A stretch of DNA of 64,000 nt from Nocardioides aquaticus (GTDB lineage Bacteria; Actinomycetota; Actinomycetes; Propionibacteriales; Nocardioidaceae). A model generated the notes under the pieces. It had not been told where the DNA came from, searched no databases, and worked only from the letters and a program-made list of their open reading frames with translations. Location of the stretch: contig NZ_CP075371.1 in assembly GCF_018459925.1 (NCBI RefSeq), forward strand, positions 3,224,001-3,288,000, given 5' to 3'. The stretch's first letter is position 1; each line of letters opens with the position of its first letter. Of the stretch, positions 39,957-48,400 are shown piece by piece. Made by a program: the position numbers and the translations under genes.

Positions 39957-41738
39957 TCAGGCGCCGTGCTGGGCGGTCCAGGACGCGTGCAGCCGGGCGT
40001 ACGGGGTGCCGGGCTGGGCCACGAGGGCGGCGTGCGGGCCGCGCTGGACGACCCGGCCGGCGTCGACGACCACCACCTCGTCGGCGTTCTCGGCGGTCGA
40101 GAGCCGGTGGGCGATGGTGATCGAGGTGCGCCCCGACATCAGCCGGTCGAGCGCGCGCCCGATCCGCATCTCGAGCGCGGGGTCGACGGCGCTGGTGGCC
40201 TCGTCGAGGACCAGCAGGTCGGGGTCGGCCAGGTGGGCACGGAGCAGGGCGACCAGCTGCCGCTCCCCCGCCGACATCGCCTCGCCGCGCTGGCCGACGC
40301 GGGTCTCCAGGCCCAGCGGCAGGGTGGCCAGCCAGTCGCCGAGGCCGAGCTCCTGGGCGCTGGCGGTGATCTCGGCGTCGGTGGCGCCGAGCCGGCCGTA
40401 GCGGACGTTCGCAGCCAGGGTGTCGTCGAACAGGAAGCCCTCCTGCGGGACCAGCACCACGCCGCTGCGCAGCGAGCGGGGCGCCACCTGGCGCAGGTCG
40501 ACGCCGTCGAGCAGGACGCGTCCCTGGGTGGGGTCCATCAGGCGGGTGACCAGCTTCGCGATGGTCGACTTGCCCGAGCCGGTCTCGCCGACGACCGCCA
40601 CCCGGCTGCCGGCGGTGATCGTCAGGTCGACGTCGCGGAGCACCGGCGGGCCCCCGGGGTAGGCGAAGGTGACGCCGTCGAGGCGGACCTCGATCGGGCC
40701 CCGCGGCAGGTCGACGCCGTCGGGGCCGGGGTCGACGAGGTCGGCGGGGGTGTCCAGGATGCCGATCACCCGTCGCCAGCCGGCGATGGCCAGCTGGGCG
40801 TCGGTGACGATCTGGGTGCCCATCTGGACCGGGCCGACGAACAGCGAGACGAGGAAGGCGAAGGCGAGCACGCGACCGGCGGTGAGGTCGCCGGCCAGGC
40901 CCAGCCAGATGCCGACCACGATGACGCCGGCGTTGGCCAGGCCGGCCGAGAGCCCACCGAGGGAGAAGGAGAAGGCGGTGAAGCCCTGGGCCCGCACGCT
41001 GGCGGCCTGGTGGGTGGCGATGGCCTCGTCGATGCGGGCCTGGGTGCGCTCCTGGACGGCGTAGGCCCGCACGACCTCGGCACCCACGACCGGCTCCGAG
41101 ACGGCCGACAGCAGCACCCCGACCTGGCGGCGCACCACGCCGTAGGCCAGGGACAGCCGCCGCTGGAAGTAGCGCAGGGACAGGAACAGCGGCGCGAAGC
41201 AGACCCACACCACGATCGCCAGCGGCCAGGAGTAGAACGCCATCACGACCGTGGCGAGCAGGACCTGGCCGACGCTGACCACGAACAGCAGACCGCCGAA
41301 GACGAGGAACTGGCTGACCTGGTCGACGTCGCTGGTGACCCGCGAGACCAGGGCGCCACGGCGCTCGGTGTCCTGGGTCAGCAGCGGGAGGTCGTGGACG
41401 TGGCGGAACGCCTTGACCCGCAGCGTGGTCAGGCCCCGCTCGGAGGTGGTGAACAGCCGCCGCGTCATCGCGTACGACGCCCAGCCCGTCAGCACCACCG
41501 CGAGCCCGGCCAGCACCGCCATCAGCGTGGTGTACGCGACGTCGACGCCGCCGGGGGCGCCGAGGCCGCGGTCGAGGGTCTGCTGCACCGCGATCGGGAC
41601 GACGACCTGCCCGGCCGAGGCCAGCACCGCCAGGGCGAAGGTGCCGCGCAGGCCGACCTTCAGCTCCGGCGAGTGGTGCAGCCCCCGCCGGATCGTCTCC
41701 ATCGGGCGCATCTCCTCGCCGCTGACCATCACGCTCAC
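39957..41738 (-). CDS. ABC exporter half-transporter (catalytic half of a heterodimer)
   Basis: A 593-residue fusion of a six-helix exporter domain (residues about 30-325) and an ATPase (about 345-590). Walker A is GETGSGKSTIAKL, Walker B LLVLDEATSAVDP with the catalytic Glu, and the switch His is present in ITIAHRLSTAENA. Its signature is MSAGERQLVALLR rather than LSGGQ. That signature would complete the site whose Walker B and switch are degenerate in the partner, exactly the asymmetry of heterodimeric exporters such as TM287/288. Overlaps the partner by 4 nt. Substrate unknown; drug or lipid export is typical. Confidence 0.9.
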   Translation of the reverse strand: MSVMVSGEEMRPMETIRRGLHHSPELKVGLRGTFALAVLASAGQVVVPIAVQQTLDRGLGAPGGVDVAYTTLMAVLAGLAVVLTGWASYAMTRRLFTTSERGLTTLRVKAFRHVHDLPLLTQDTERRGALVSRVTSDVDQVSQFLVFGGLLFVVSVGQVLLATVVMAFYSWPLAIVVWVCFAPLFLSLRYFQRRLSLAYGVVRRQVGVLLSAVSEPVVGAEVVRAYAVQERTQARIDEAIATHQAASVRAQGFTAFSFSLGGLSAGLANAGVIVVGIWLGLAGDLTAGRVLAFAFLVSLFVGPVQMGTQIVTDAQLAIAGWRRVIGILDTPADLVDPGPDGVDLPRGPIEVRLDGVTFAYPGGPPVLRDVDLTITAGSRVAVVGETGSGKSTIAKLVTRLMDPTQGRVLLDGVDLRQVAPRSLRSGVVLVPQEGFLFDDTLAANVRYGRLGATDAEITASAQELGLGDWLATLPLGLETRVGQRGEAMSAGERQLVALLRAHLADPDLLVLDEATSAVDPALEMRIGRALDRLMSGRTSITIAHRLSTAENADEVVVVDAGRVVQRGPHAALVAQPGTPYARLHASWTAQHGA

Positions 41739-43564
41739 GGGGCGCCCACCCCCTGCGCGGCGGGCTCGGCCCGGTCGTCCTCGTAGGCGTTGACCAGGGC
41801 GGCGTACGACGGGGAGCGGCGCAGCAGCGCGGCGTGCGGGCCGCGGTCGGCCACCACCCCGTCGTCGAGGTGCAGCACCTCGTCGGCCAGGGCGATGGTG
41901 GCCTTGCGGTAGGCGACGACCACCAGGGTGGTGGCCTCCGCCCCGCCGCCGGGGGCGGTGCCGTCGCGCAGGGCTCCGAGGATGCGGGCCTCGACCTCGG
42001 GGTCGACCGCGGAGGTGGCGTCGTCGAGGACGAGCAGCCGCGGCCGCCGCACCAGGGCGCGGGCCAGCGAGATCCGCTGCCGCTGCCCTCCCGACAGGCT
42101 GGTGCCGCGCTCGCCGAGGCGGGCGTCGAGCCCGTCGGGCAGCGCGGACACGAAGCCGTCGGCCTGGGCGGTGCGCAGCGCGGCCCAGACGGCGTCGTCG
42201 TCGACGTCGAGACCGAGGGTGACGTTGCCGCGCACGGTGTCGTCGAAGAGGAACGCCGACTGCGGCACGACGGCGATGGTGCGGGCCAGCTCGCCCGGCG
42301 CGAGGTCGCGGAGGTCGACGCCGTCGACGCGGACGGCGCCCGCACGCGGGTCGACCAGGCGCGTCAGCAGGCTGGTCAGCGTGCTCTTGCCGGACGCGGT
42401 CGCGCCGACCAGGGCCACCGAGCGGCCGGGCTCGACGGTGAAGTCGACCCCGCGCAGCAGGGGGCGGTCGGCGTGGTGGTGGTGGACGAGGTCGTCCACC
42501 TCGAGGCGCACCCCGGCGCCTGCGGCGGAGGCCGGGACCACCGCGTCGCCGTAGGACATCTCGCCGGTGGCGTCCAGGACCGCGCGGACCCGCTCGTAGC
42601 CCACGACGCTGCGCGGGAACTCCCCCAGCACCCAGCCCAGCGAGCGGATCGGGAAGGACACGATGGTCAGCAGGTAGGCCACCGTCACCACGTCACCGGC
42701 GGCCGTGGCCCCGGACAGCACCCGGGAGACGCCGACGGTCAGCACGACCAGGACGCCGAGGCTGGGCAGCGCGGCCAGGACCGGGTCGAAGCCGGCCCGG
42801 ATCCGGCCGACGCGGATGTTGGTCTCCCGCAGCTCGCGGGCCTTGGCCTCGAAGCGGGCGGTCTCCTCGCCCTCGCGGCCCAGGGTCTTGACGACCATGG
42901 CGCCGTCGAAGGACTCGTGCGCGACCTCGGAGAGCTCGGCGCGCAGCCGCTGGGCCTGGGTGGCCCAGCCCTGCGCGCGGCGCTGGTAGACGACGTTGAC
43001 GAGCAGGACGGCGGGGAAGACCAGGATGCCGACCACCGCGAGCACGAGGTCGGCCAGCAGCATCTGCACGACGGCGATCGCCATCATCGCCAGCGTCCCG
43101 ACGGCCATCGGCAGCGGCGCGATCGGTGACCAGGCGGCCTCGACGTCGGCGTTGGCGTTGGAGAGCAGCTGGCCGGTGGGGTGCCGCTGGTGCCACTCGA
43201 GCGGCAGCCGGAGGTACTGACGGGTGACCGCGCGGCGGGTCCGCGCCTGCATCCGGTACTGCATGATGCCCGCACCCAGCCGCCGGGCGACGATGCCGAC
43301 GGCCCGCAGGATCGCCACCCCGACGAAGAGCGCCAGCACCGCCCACAGCATCGCGGTGTCGGTCTCGCCGGTGCGGAAGGCCGGCAGCACGACCTCGTCC
43401 GTGGCCCATCCCAGCACCCACGCGTCGGCCACGGTCAGCGCCCCGAACAGCACGCTGCCGAGGGTGGAGAGGGTGAAGATCCAGGGCTCGCGACGGATCG
43501 CCACCCCGACCACCTTCAGGCCCGCGGTGGTCGATCCGCGTCCCTCCGGGGCAGTCGTGCTCAC
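41735..43564 (-). CDS. ABC exporter half-transporter (degenerate-site half)
   Basis: A 609-residue exporter subunit with membrane helices to about residue 330 and an ATPase from about 360. Walker A is GATASGKSTLTSLL and the signature a good LSGGQRQRISLARALV. Walker B, however, reads LLVLDDATSAVDP (Asp instead of catalytic Glu) and the switch position is VVVAYRKATIALADE (Tyr instead of His). One composite ATP site is therefore non-hydrolytic. A run of four His (LVHHHHADRP) lies just before the ATPase. GTG 43564 has TAGGTT 7 nt upstream and is probably leaderless. Confidence 0.9.
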   Translation of the reverse strand: MSTTAPEGRGSTTAGLKVVGVAIRREPWIFTLSTLGSVLFGALTVADAWVLGWATDEVVLPAFRTGETDTAMLWAVLALFVGVAILRAVGIVARRLGAGIMQYRMQARTRRAVTRQYLRLPLEWHQRHPTGQLLSNANADVEAAWSPIAPLPMAVGTLAMMAIAVVQMLLADLVLAVVGILVFPAVLLVNVVYQRRAQGWATQAQRLRAELSEVAHESFDGAMVVKTLGREGEETARFEAKARELRETNIRVGRIRAGFDPVLAALPSLGVLVVLTVGVSRVLSGATAAGDVVTVAYLLTIVSFPIRSLGWVLGEFPRSVVGYERVRAVLDATGEMSYGDAVVPASAAGAGVRLEVDDLVHHHHADRPLLRGVDFTVEPGRSVALVGATASGKSTLTSLLTRLVDPRAGAVRVDGVDLRDLAPGELARTIAVVPQSAFLFDDTVRGNVTLGLDVDDDAVWAALRTAQADGFVSALPDGLDARLGERGTSLSGGQRQRISLARALVRRPRLLVLDDATSAVDPEVEARILGALRDGTAPGGGAEATTLVVVAYRKATIALADEVLHLDDGVVADRGPHAALLRRSPSYAALVNAYEDDRAEPAAQGVGAP

Positions 43565-43619
43565 GCTCGTCAACCTACGTCGGGGCGCCGACACCCCGGC
43601 GTACCGGGGCCGGACGCCG

Positions 43620-43655
43620 CACGCCCCCGACGACCTCGCGGTCGACGGGGGCGTG
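43620..43655. terminator. Hairpin after the surface-protein gene
   Basis: CACGCCCCCG (43620-43629) pairs with CGGGGGCGTG (43646-43655), and CGACC/GGTCG inside extends the hairpin. It lies just beyond the surface-protein stop at 43680 and before the ABC exporter promoter. Confidence 0.65.
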
Positions 43656-43679
43656 GCTGGTCCGGTCGGGGGATCCGGC

Positions 43680-45917
43680 TCAGCTCGGGGGCACCGGGGT
43701 GCCGTTGAGGACGAACGGGCCGCCGACGTTGTAGAACTCCGGACCCTCCGGGGCGGTGTTGCCCTCGACGGTGAGGCCGGTGGCGGTGATGCTGCCGGTG
43801 TCGCTGTTCCACAGCCCGCCGCCCTGCGCCGCCGCGTCGTTGCCGGTGACGGTGCCGCCGGTCCAGAGCACGGTGGCTCCGGCGGTGACGTGCAGCCCGC
43901 CACCGTTGCCGGGGTTGGCGCCGGTGTCGTTGTTCGTCGTGTCGACGTTCGTCAGGGTGACCTGACCGACGTTGGTCTCGATGCCGCCACCGGCGCGGAC
44001 GGCGCTGTTGCCGTCGAGCGTGGTGCCGGACATGGTCAGGGTGCCGTTGACGTTGAGCACGCCACCACCGGAGCCGGCGGCGCCGTCGGCGGTGTTGTCG
44101 TCGATCGTGGAGCCGTCGACGGTCAGCTGGCCGCCGTCGTTGTAGAGGCCACCGCCGCCGGCGTTCGCCTCGGCGCCGCTGGCGGTGTTCCCGACGATCT
44201 CGGTCGCGGTCACCGAGAGGGTGCCGGTCGCGGAGTTCCACAGACCGCCGCCCTCGTTGCTGGCGGTGTTGCCGGTCACGCTGCTGTTCTCCACCGCGAC
44301 GGTGCCGGCGCCGGTCAGGTGCAGGCCGCCGCCGTTGCCCGGCGTGGACCCCGTGCTGTTGCCGTCGAGCAGCGACTGGGAGACCGTGGTGTCACCGATG
44401 TCGGCCTCGATCCCGCCGCCGGCCCGGACGGCCGTGTTGTCGGTGATGTCGGTCTGGGTGACCTCGAGGGTCCCCCCGTCGGTCAGGATGCCGCCGCCCG
44501 AGCCGTTGGTACCGTTCGCGACGTTGCGGTCGATGTCGGAGCGGGTCACCTGCAGGGTCCCGCCGTTGTTGAACAGCGCGCCGCCGCCGTTGTCGGCCTC
44601 GTCACCCTCGGCGACGTTCTCGGTGAAGACGCTGCCGCGCACCTCCATGGTGGCGCCCGCGCTGTTCCACAGGCCCCCGCCCTCGGAGGAGGCGGTGTTG
44701 CCGGACACCCTGGACCGGAGCACCCGGACCTCGGAGGTGGCGGCCGTCGCGTGCAGGGCGCCGCCGTTGCCGGGAGCGGACCCGGTGGAGTTGCCGACAA
44801 GCTCGGACCTCCACACCTCGACCACGCCGTCGGCGACCTCGATCGCCCCGCCGGCGCGGGGCGCGGTGTTGCCGACCAGCTCGGAGTTCTCGACGCGGAC
44901 GTCGCCGGCGCCCACCGCCAGCAGGGCGCCGCCGGACCCGGCCGCGCCGGTCGCCTCGTTGTTCATCATCCGCGAGTCGCTGACCGTCAGCGTGCCGCCG
45001 TCGTTGTAGACGGCCCCGCCACCGTTGGTGGCCTCGGCGCCGGCCGCGGTGTTCCCGCCGAGCTCGGTGCCGGTGACGGTGAAGTCGCCGGTCGCGGAGT
45101 TCCACAGCCCGCCGCCCTCGGCCGAGGCGGTGTTGTTCTTCACCCAGGAGCCCGTGACGGTGACCTCACCGGCGCCGGTGAGGTGCAGCGCACCGCCGTT
45201 GCCGGGGGTGGCGCCGGTGTTGTTGAAGTTCATCCGCGTACCGAGCACCACGGTGGTGCCGAGGTTGGCCTCGACGGCCCCTCCGGCGCGGGTGGCGGTG
45301 TTGCGCAGCAGCCGCGACCGGGCGACGGTCAGCAGGCCCTGGTCGTTGACGATCGCGCCACCCGAGGCGCCCTCGCCGCTCGCGGTGCTGTCGAGCACCT
45401 GCGAGCCACGGACGGTGACGTCGCCGCCGGTGCTGCGGATCGCGCCGCCGCTCTCGGTCTCCGGCGCCTGGCCGTTGCGGAGCACGACGCCACGCAGCCG
45501 GAGGGTGACGCCGTCGCGCACGTCGAAGATGCGGTCGACCTGGTTGGCGTCGATCGCGTTGCCGCGGCCGCGGACCACCAGGTCGTCGGTCAGGTCGAGG
45601 TCCCCGCGCAGCGCGCCGCCGCGGGTCGGCCGGTCGGGGCCGAAGCCGATCGAGCTCGCGAGCCGGATGGTGGCCGTCCCCTCGACACGGTTGGCCTTGA
45701 GGACCGCGCGGCGCAGCTGGCGCTCGTTGCGGACGACGGTCGTCCCGCCTGCCTGCGGGGCGGCGGCCGCGGCGGCCGCGGTGGCCGTCGTCGCGGTGGC
45801 GCCGGTGGCGGGCGCGGCCGAGGCCGTCCCGGGCAGGACCGTCAGGCCGGCCAGGGCCAGGGCCCCCACCGCCGAGGCTGCCAGCGAGGGGACCTTGCGG
45901 TTCCGGGGTGAGCTCAT
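43680..45917 (-). CDS. Secreted right-handed beta-helix surface protein with internal repeats
   Basis: A 745-residue exported protein. A signal peptide (SLAASAVGALALAGLTVLPG, cleavage near TASAAPA) is followed by a low-complexity Ala/Thr linker and then parallel beta-helix turns to the C-terminus. Repeated turns include PGNGGALHLTGAG, NTASAEGGGLWNSATG, NGGGAVYNDGGTLTV and GSGGALL, recurring about every 144 residues, so six-turn supermodules are duplicated about four times. Many Asn and Gly residues form the ladders seen in polymorphic outer membrane protein-like and pectate-lyase-like folds. There is no sortase motif or C-terminal helix. It is divergent from an ECF sigma gene and has a matching promoter at 46042-46016. 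Adhesion or matrix function is a guess. Confidence 0.8.
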   Translation of the reverse strand: MSSPRNRKVPSLAASAVGALALAGLTVLPGTASAAPATGATATTATAAAAAAAPQAGGTTVVRNERQLRRAVLKANRVEGTATIRLASSIGFGPDRPTRGGALRGDLDLTDDLVVRGRGNAIDANQVDRIFDVRDGVTLRLRGVVLRNGQAPETESGGAIRSTGGDVTVRGSQVLDSTASGEGASGGAIVNDQGLLTVARSRLLRNTATRAGGAVEANLGTTVVLGTRMNFNNTGATPGNGGALHLTGAGEVTVTGSWVKNNTASAEGGGLWNSATGDFTVTGTELGGNTAAGAEATNGGGAVYNDGGTLTVSDSRMMNNEATGAAGSGGALLAVGAGDVRVENSELVGNTAPRAGGAIEVADGVVEVWRSELVGNSTGSAPGNGGALHATAATSEVRVLRSRVSGNTASSEGGGLWNSAGATMEVRGSVFTENVAEGDEADNGGGALFNNGGTLQVTRSDIDRNVANGTNGSGGGILTDGGTLEVTQTDITDNTAVRAGGGIEADIGDTTVSQSLLDGNSTGSTPGNGGGLHLTGAGTVAVENSSVTGNTASNEGGGLWNSATGTLSVTATEIVGNTASGAEANAGGGGLYNDGGQLTVDGSTIDDNTADGAAGSGGGVLNVNGTLTMSGTTLDGNSAVRAGGGIETNVGQVTLTNVDTTNNDTGANPGNGGGLHVTAGATVLWTGGTVTGNDAAAQGGGLWNSDTGSITATGLTVEGNTAPEGPEFYNVGGPFVLNGTPVPPS

Positions 45918-46015
45918 CGAGGGTCTCTCTTCCGTCTCGTCGTGCAGGTTCGTTGCTCCGCAGCCGTTGCCACGGCCACCGCTGGCCCCATGCGCCCTCG
46001 GTGGACGGGGGTGGA

Positions 46016-46042
46016 TACGGCGCCGCCCCCGGTGACGTTCAC
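46016..46042 (-). promoter_or_regulatory. ECF-type promoter of the surface protein (GTGAAC-N17-CGTA)
   Basis: On the minus strand GTGAAC (46042-46037), exactly 17 nt, then CGTA (46019-46016). This would start the surface-protein mRNA about 90 nt before its ATG. The -35 AAC and -10 CGT are classic ECF sigma contacts. The promoter ahead of the sigma gene has the same two boxes and the same spacer length. Confidence 0.6.
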
Positions 46043-46160
46043 CACCCTCGGGACCCCGGTCGCAGTCGGTCCGGACCACCCGGCGGTCGACCCATCCGTT
46101 CGGCCCCCCGCGCCGAACCTCCTTGACGGCCCCGTCCCGGGCCGGCACGCGCAGGCACCG

Positions 46161-46187
46161 GTGAACGCCACGTCCGCGGGCCACGTA
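46161..46187 (+). promoter_or_regulatory. ECF-type promoter of the sigma/anti-sigma operon (GTGAAC-N17-CGTA)
   Basis: GTGAAC (46161-46166), 17 nt, and CGTA (46184-46187), about 40 nt before the sigma factor start. It suggests autoregulation. The 310-nt divergent region (45918-46227) contains nothing else I can support. Confidence 0.6.
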
Positions 46188-46227
46188 CCCAGGACGACGG
46201 GCGACGCGACGAGGGCCGGAGGCCGAC

Positions 46228-46833
46228 GTGGACGAGGTGGACGACCGGCACGACGCCGGCTCCCCGGGAGCCCAGGGAGCCCAGGGCGCCCTGGACTGCC
46301 CCGTGACGGCCGGGTTCGACAGCGAGGAGGCCGTGCACGCGGCCTACCTGCTGCACGGGGCCGAGATCTACCGGTTCCTGCTGCGCGGCCTCGGGGACCC
46401 GGGCGCCGCCCAGGACGTCACCCAGGAGACCTTCCTCAAGGCCTGGCGCGCCGGGCACCGCTACGACCCGACCCTGGCGTCGCTGCGGGTCTGGCTCTTC
46501 GGCATCGCCCGGAACGCGATGATCGACCACGCCCGCGCCTCGCAGGCACGGCCCTGGCAGCAGCGGCTGGTCGACCCGCCGACCGCCCAGGAGAGCGCGC
46601 GCACCGTGGCCGACCCGTCCGAGGAGATGGTGGGCCAGTGGCTGGTCGAGGAGGCGCTGCGGCGGATCTCCGAGCACCACCGGGTCGCGATCGTGCGCAC
46701 CCACCTGGAGGAGCGGCCCTACGACGAGGTGTCCGCCGAGCTGGGGATCCCGGTCGGCACCCTGCGCAGTCGTGTGTTCTACGGATTGAAGGCGCTGCGG
46801 TCGGCCATGGACGAGATGGGGGTGGTCCCGTGA
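46228..46833 (+). CDS. ECF-type RNA polymerase sigma factor
   Basis: A 201-residue sigma-70 family factor with region 2 (HGAEIYRFLLRGLGD, then DVTQETFLKAWR and LRVWLFGIARNAMIDH) and region 4 (ALRRISEHHRVAIV, then ERPYDEVSAELGIPVGTLRS, the -35 helix-turn-helix). The first 25 residues are Gly/Ala-rich. GTG 46228 has GGAGG 5 nt upstream; GTG 46237 is an alternative. The stop overlaps the GTG of the anti-sigma gene, so the two proteins are made in stoichiometric coupling. Twin promoters in the upstream region mark itself and the surface protein as likely targets. Confidence 0.9.
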   Translation: MDEVDDRHDAGSPGAQGAQGALDCPVTAGFDSEEAVHAAYLLHGAEIYRFLLRGLGDPGAAQDVTQETFLKAWRAGHRYDPTLASLRVWLFGIARNAMIDHARASQARPWQQRLVDPPTAQESARTVADPSEEMVGQWLVEEALRRISEHHRVAIVRTHLEERPYDEVSAELGIPVGTLRSRVFYGLKALRSAMDEMGVVP

Positions 46834-47552
46834 CCTCCCGTGAGGAGCACCAGACGCTGCGGGAGATGCTGGGGTCCCTGGCGCTCGGACACCTGACCGC
46901 GGCCGAGGCCGACCGGGTCCAGGCGCACCTCGACGGCTGCGCGGAGTGCCGCGCGGAGCTGGCCGAGGTGGCCTCGGTCGTGCCCCTGCTGGACCGCGTC
47001 GACCCGGTCACCTTCGCCTCCCCCGCGTCCCCGCCGGCCGACCTGGGCGCACGGATCCGGGCCGCGGTCGCCGCCGAGCCGCCGCGGACCGACGACCTCG
47101 CACACCGGCGCACCTCCCGGCACGCCCGCCCCGGGCGTACCCGCTCCCGGCTCGTCGTGGCCGCCGCGGCCGTCCTGGTGGTCGGCGTGGGCATCGGGGG
47201 CGTGGTCGGTCGTGCCACCGCGCCGCCGGAGCCGGCGGCGGCCCCGGGGCCGTACGAGCCGATCACGCTCGAGGAGGTCGGCGACGTGGACCTCGTCGTC
47301 GACGAGGCCGGGCTGGTCCCGCACACCTGGGGCGTCGAGCTGGCGATGGACGGGGCGGGCTTCACCGAGGGCGCGGTCTACCGCGCGAAGTTCCGCGACG
47401 AGCAGGGCCGGCTGCAGCCGGCCGGGCGGTTCCTCGGCACCGGCGCCGCGGAGATGAGCTGCAGCCTGCAGTCCGGGGTGCTGCGCGAGGACGTCCAGGA
47501 GGTCGTCGTGGTCGACGAGCAGGGGCGGACGGTGCTGCGCTCCGCGCTGTGA
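46830..47552 (+). CDS. Anti-sigma factor with ZAS zinc-binding domain
   Basis: A 240-residue membrane-anchored anti-sigma factor. The cytoplasmic N-terminus has the zinc anti-sigma motif HLDGCAEC (H-x3-C-x2-C) preceded by LALGHLTAAEADRVQ, which would clamp the sigma factor. One helix follows (LVVAAAAVLVVGVGIGGVV, about residues 108-126), then an outer domain of about 110 residues with the fold seen at the end of RskA-like anti-sigma proteins (GVELAMDGAGFTEGAVYRA). An external signal presumably triggers its proteolysis and release of sigma. The sensed signal is not evident. Confidence 0.88.
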   Translation: MTSREEHQTLREMLGSLALGHLTAAEADRVQAHLDGCAECRAELAEVASVVPLLDRVDPVTFASPASPPADLGARIRAAVAAEPPRTDDLAHRRTSRHARPGRTRSRLVVAAAAVLVVGVGIGGVVGRATAPPEPAAAPGPYEPITLEEVGDVDLVVDEAGLVPHTWGVELAMDGAGFTEGAVYRAKFRDEQGRLQPAGRFLGTGAAEMSCSLQSGVLREDVQEVVVVDEQGRTVLRSAL

Positions 47553-47572
47553 GGATCTGGTAGACCTCAGCC

Positions 47573-48223
47573 ATGCGCCTGCTGCGGACCTCCGACACCC
47601 TGGCCCGGCGCGAGCGCCGTGCGCTGTGCGACACCGCGATCCTGGTCGGCTCGGACGCGCCGACCCTGTGCGGCGGGTGGACGGCGCGGGACCTCGTGGT
47701 CCACCTGCTGGTCCGGGAGCGGCACCCGCTCGGTGCGCTCGGGATCGTCGTCGGCCCGCTGGCCGGCCTCACCGAGCGGGCGACGCAGCGGGAGGGCCGC
47801 GCGGACTTCCCCGTCCTGGTGGAGCGGGTGCGCTCGCCGTGGCCGGTCCCGTTCGGGCTGGCACCGCTGGACGCGCTGGCCAACACCGCCGAGATGTTCG
47901 TGCACCACGAGGACCTCCGCCGCGGCTCGAGGGGCTGGGCGCCGCGGGCCCTCCCGCGCGCCGACGAGGACGTGCTGTGGCGGGTCCTGACCATGGCGGG
48001 CCGCTCCCTGGTGCGGCCGGCGGGCGTACCGGTCCGCGTCGAGCGTGCCGACGCCGCCGGGTCGGCCACCCTGGCCACCGGGTCCGGCGACCCGGCCGTG
48101 CTGACCGGCCGCCCGAGCGAGCTGCTGCTCTTCGTCTACGGCCGCAGCCAGGTCCGCGACGTGCAGGTCGAGGGGCCGGACGAGGCCGTCGCCGCGCTCC
48201 GGGCCGCCGACCTCGGGCTCTGA
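47573..48223 (+). CDS. TIGR03085-type metal-binding protein (maleylpyruvate isomerase/DinB-like fold)
   Basis: A 216-residue protein. Putative metal ligands of the DinB-like four-helix bundle are visible in DLVVHLLVRERHPLG and in AEMFVHHEDLRRGSRGW. The N-terminus LARRERRALCDTAILVGSDA and the middle PTLCGGWTARDL are typical of the TIGR03085 family. In relatives these proteins use mycothiol or bind metal for isomerase or transferase reactions, but this family is uncharacterised. It starts 20 nt after the anti-sigma stop on the same strand; TAGACC 6 nt before the ATG may give it its own leaderless promoter. Confidence 0.8.
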   Translation: MRLLRTSDTLARRERRALCDTAILVGSDAPTLCGGWTARDLVVHLLVRERHPLGALGIVVGPLAGLTERATQREGRADFPVLVERVRSPWPVPFGLAPLDALANTAEMFVHHEDLRRGSRGWAPRALPRADEDVLWRVLTMAGRSLVRPAGVPVRVERADAAGSATLATGSGDPAVLTGRPSELLLFVYGRSQVRDVQVEGPDEAVAALRAADLGL

Positions 48224-48295
48224 GGGGCGGGCTCGGCCGGCGGGCCGGACCGGGCGGGCTGACCGGCGGCCGGCGCGCCGGCGACCGACAGGCCC

Positions 48296-48369
48296 GCTGT
48301 CACGCTGTGTTACTTCCTCTGGTGCGGCGTCACGTCGCCGCGGAGGATGATGTAACACAGCGTGACAGC
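48296..48369. repeat. Perfect 18-bp inverted repeat with nested hairpin between converging genes
   Basis: Arms 48296-48313 (GCTGTCACGCTGTGTTAC) and 48352-48369 are exact reverse complements, separated by 38 nt that hold a second stem (GCGGCG 48324-48329 with CGCCGC 48336-48341). It lies between the stops of the TIGR03085 gene and hisF, so it could terminate both transcripts. The AT-containing GTAACACAG core is unlike a normal GC terminator and may be a binding site or small palindromic element. Confidence 0.75.
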
Positions 48370-48400
48370 AGAGGTGGCGTGGGCGGGCCGGCCGGGTGGG

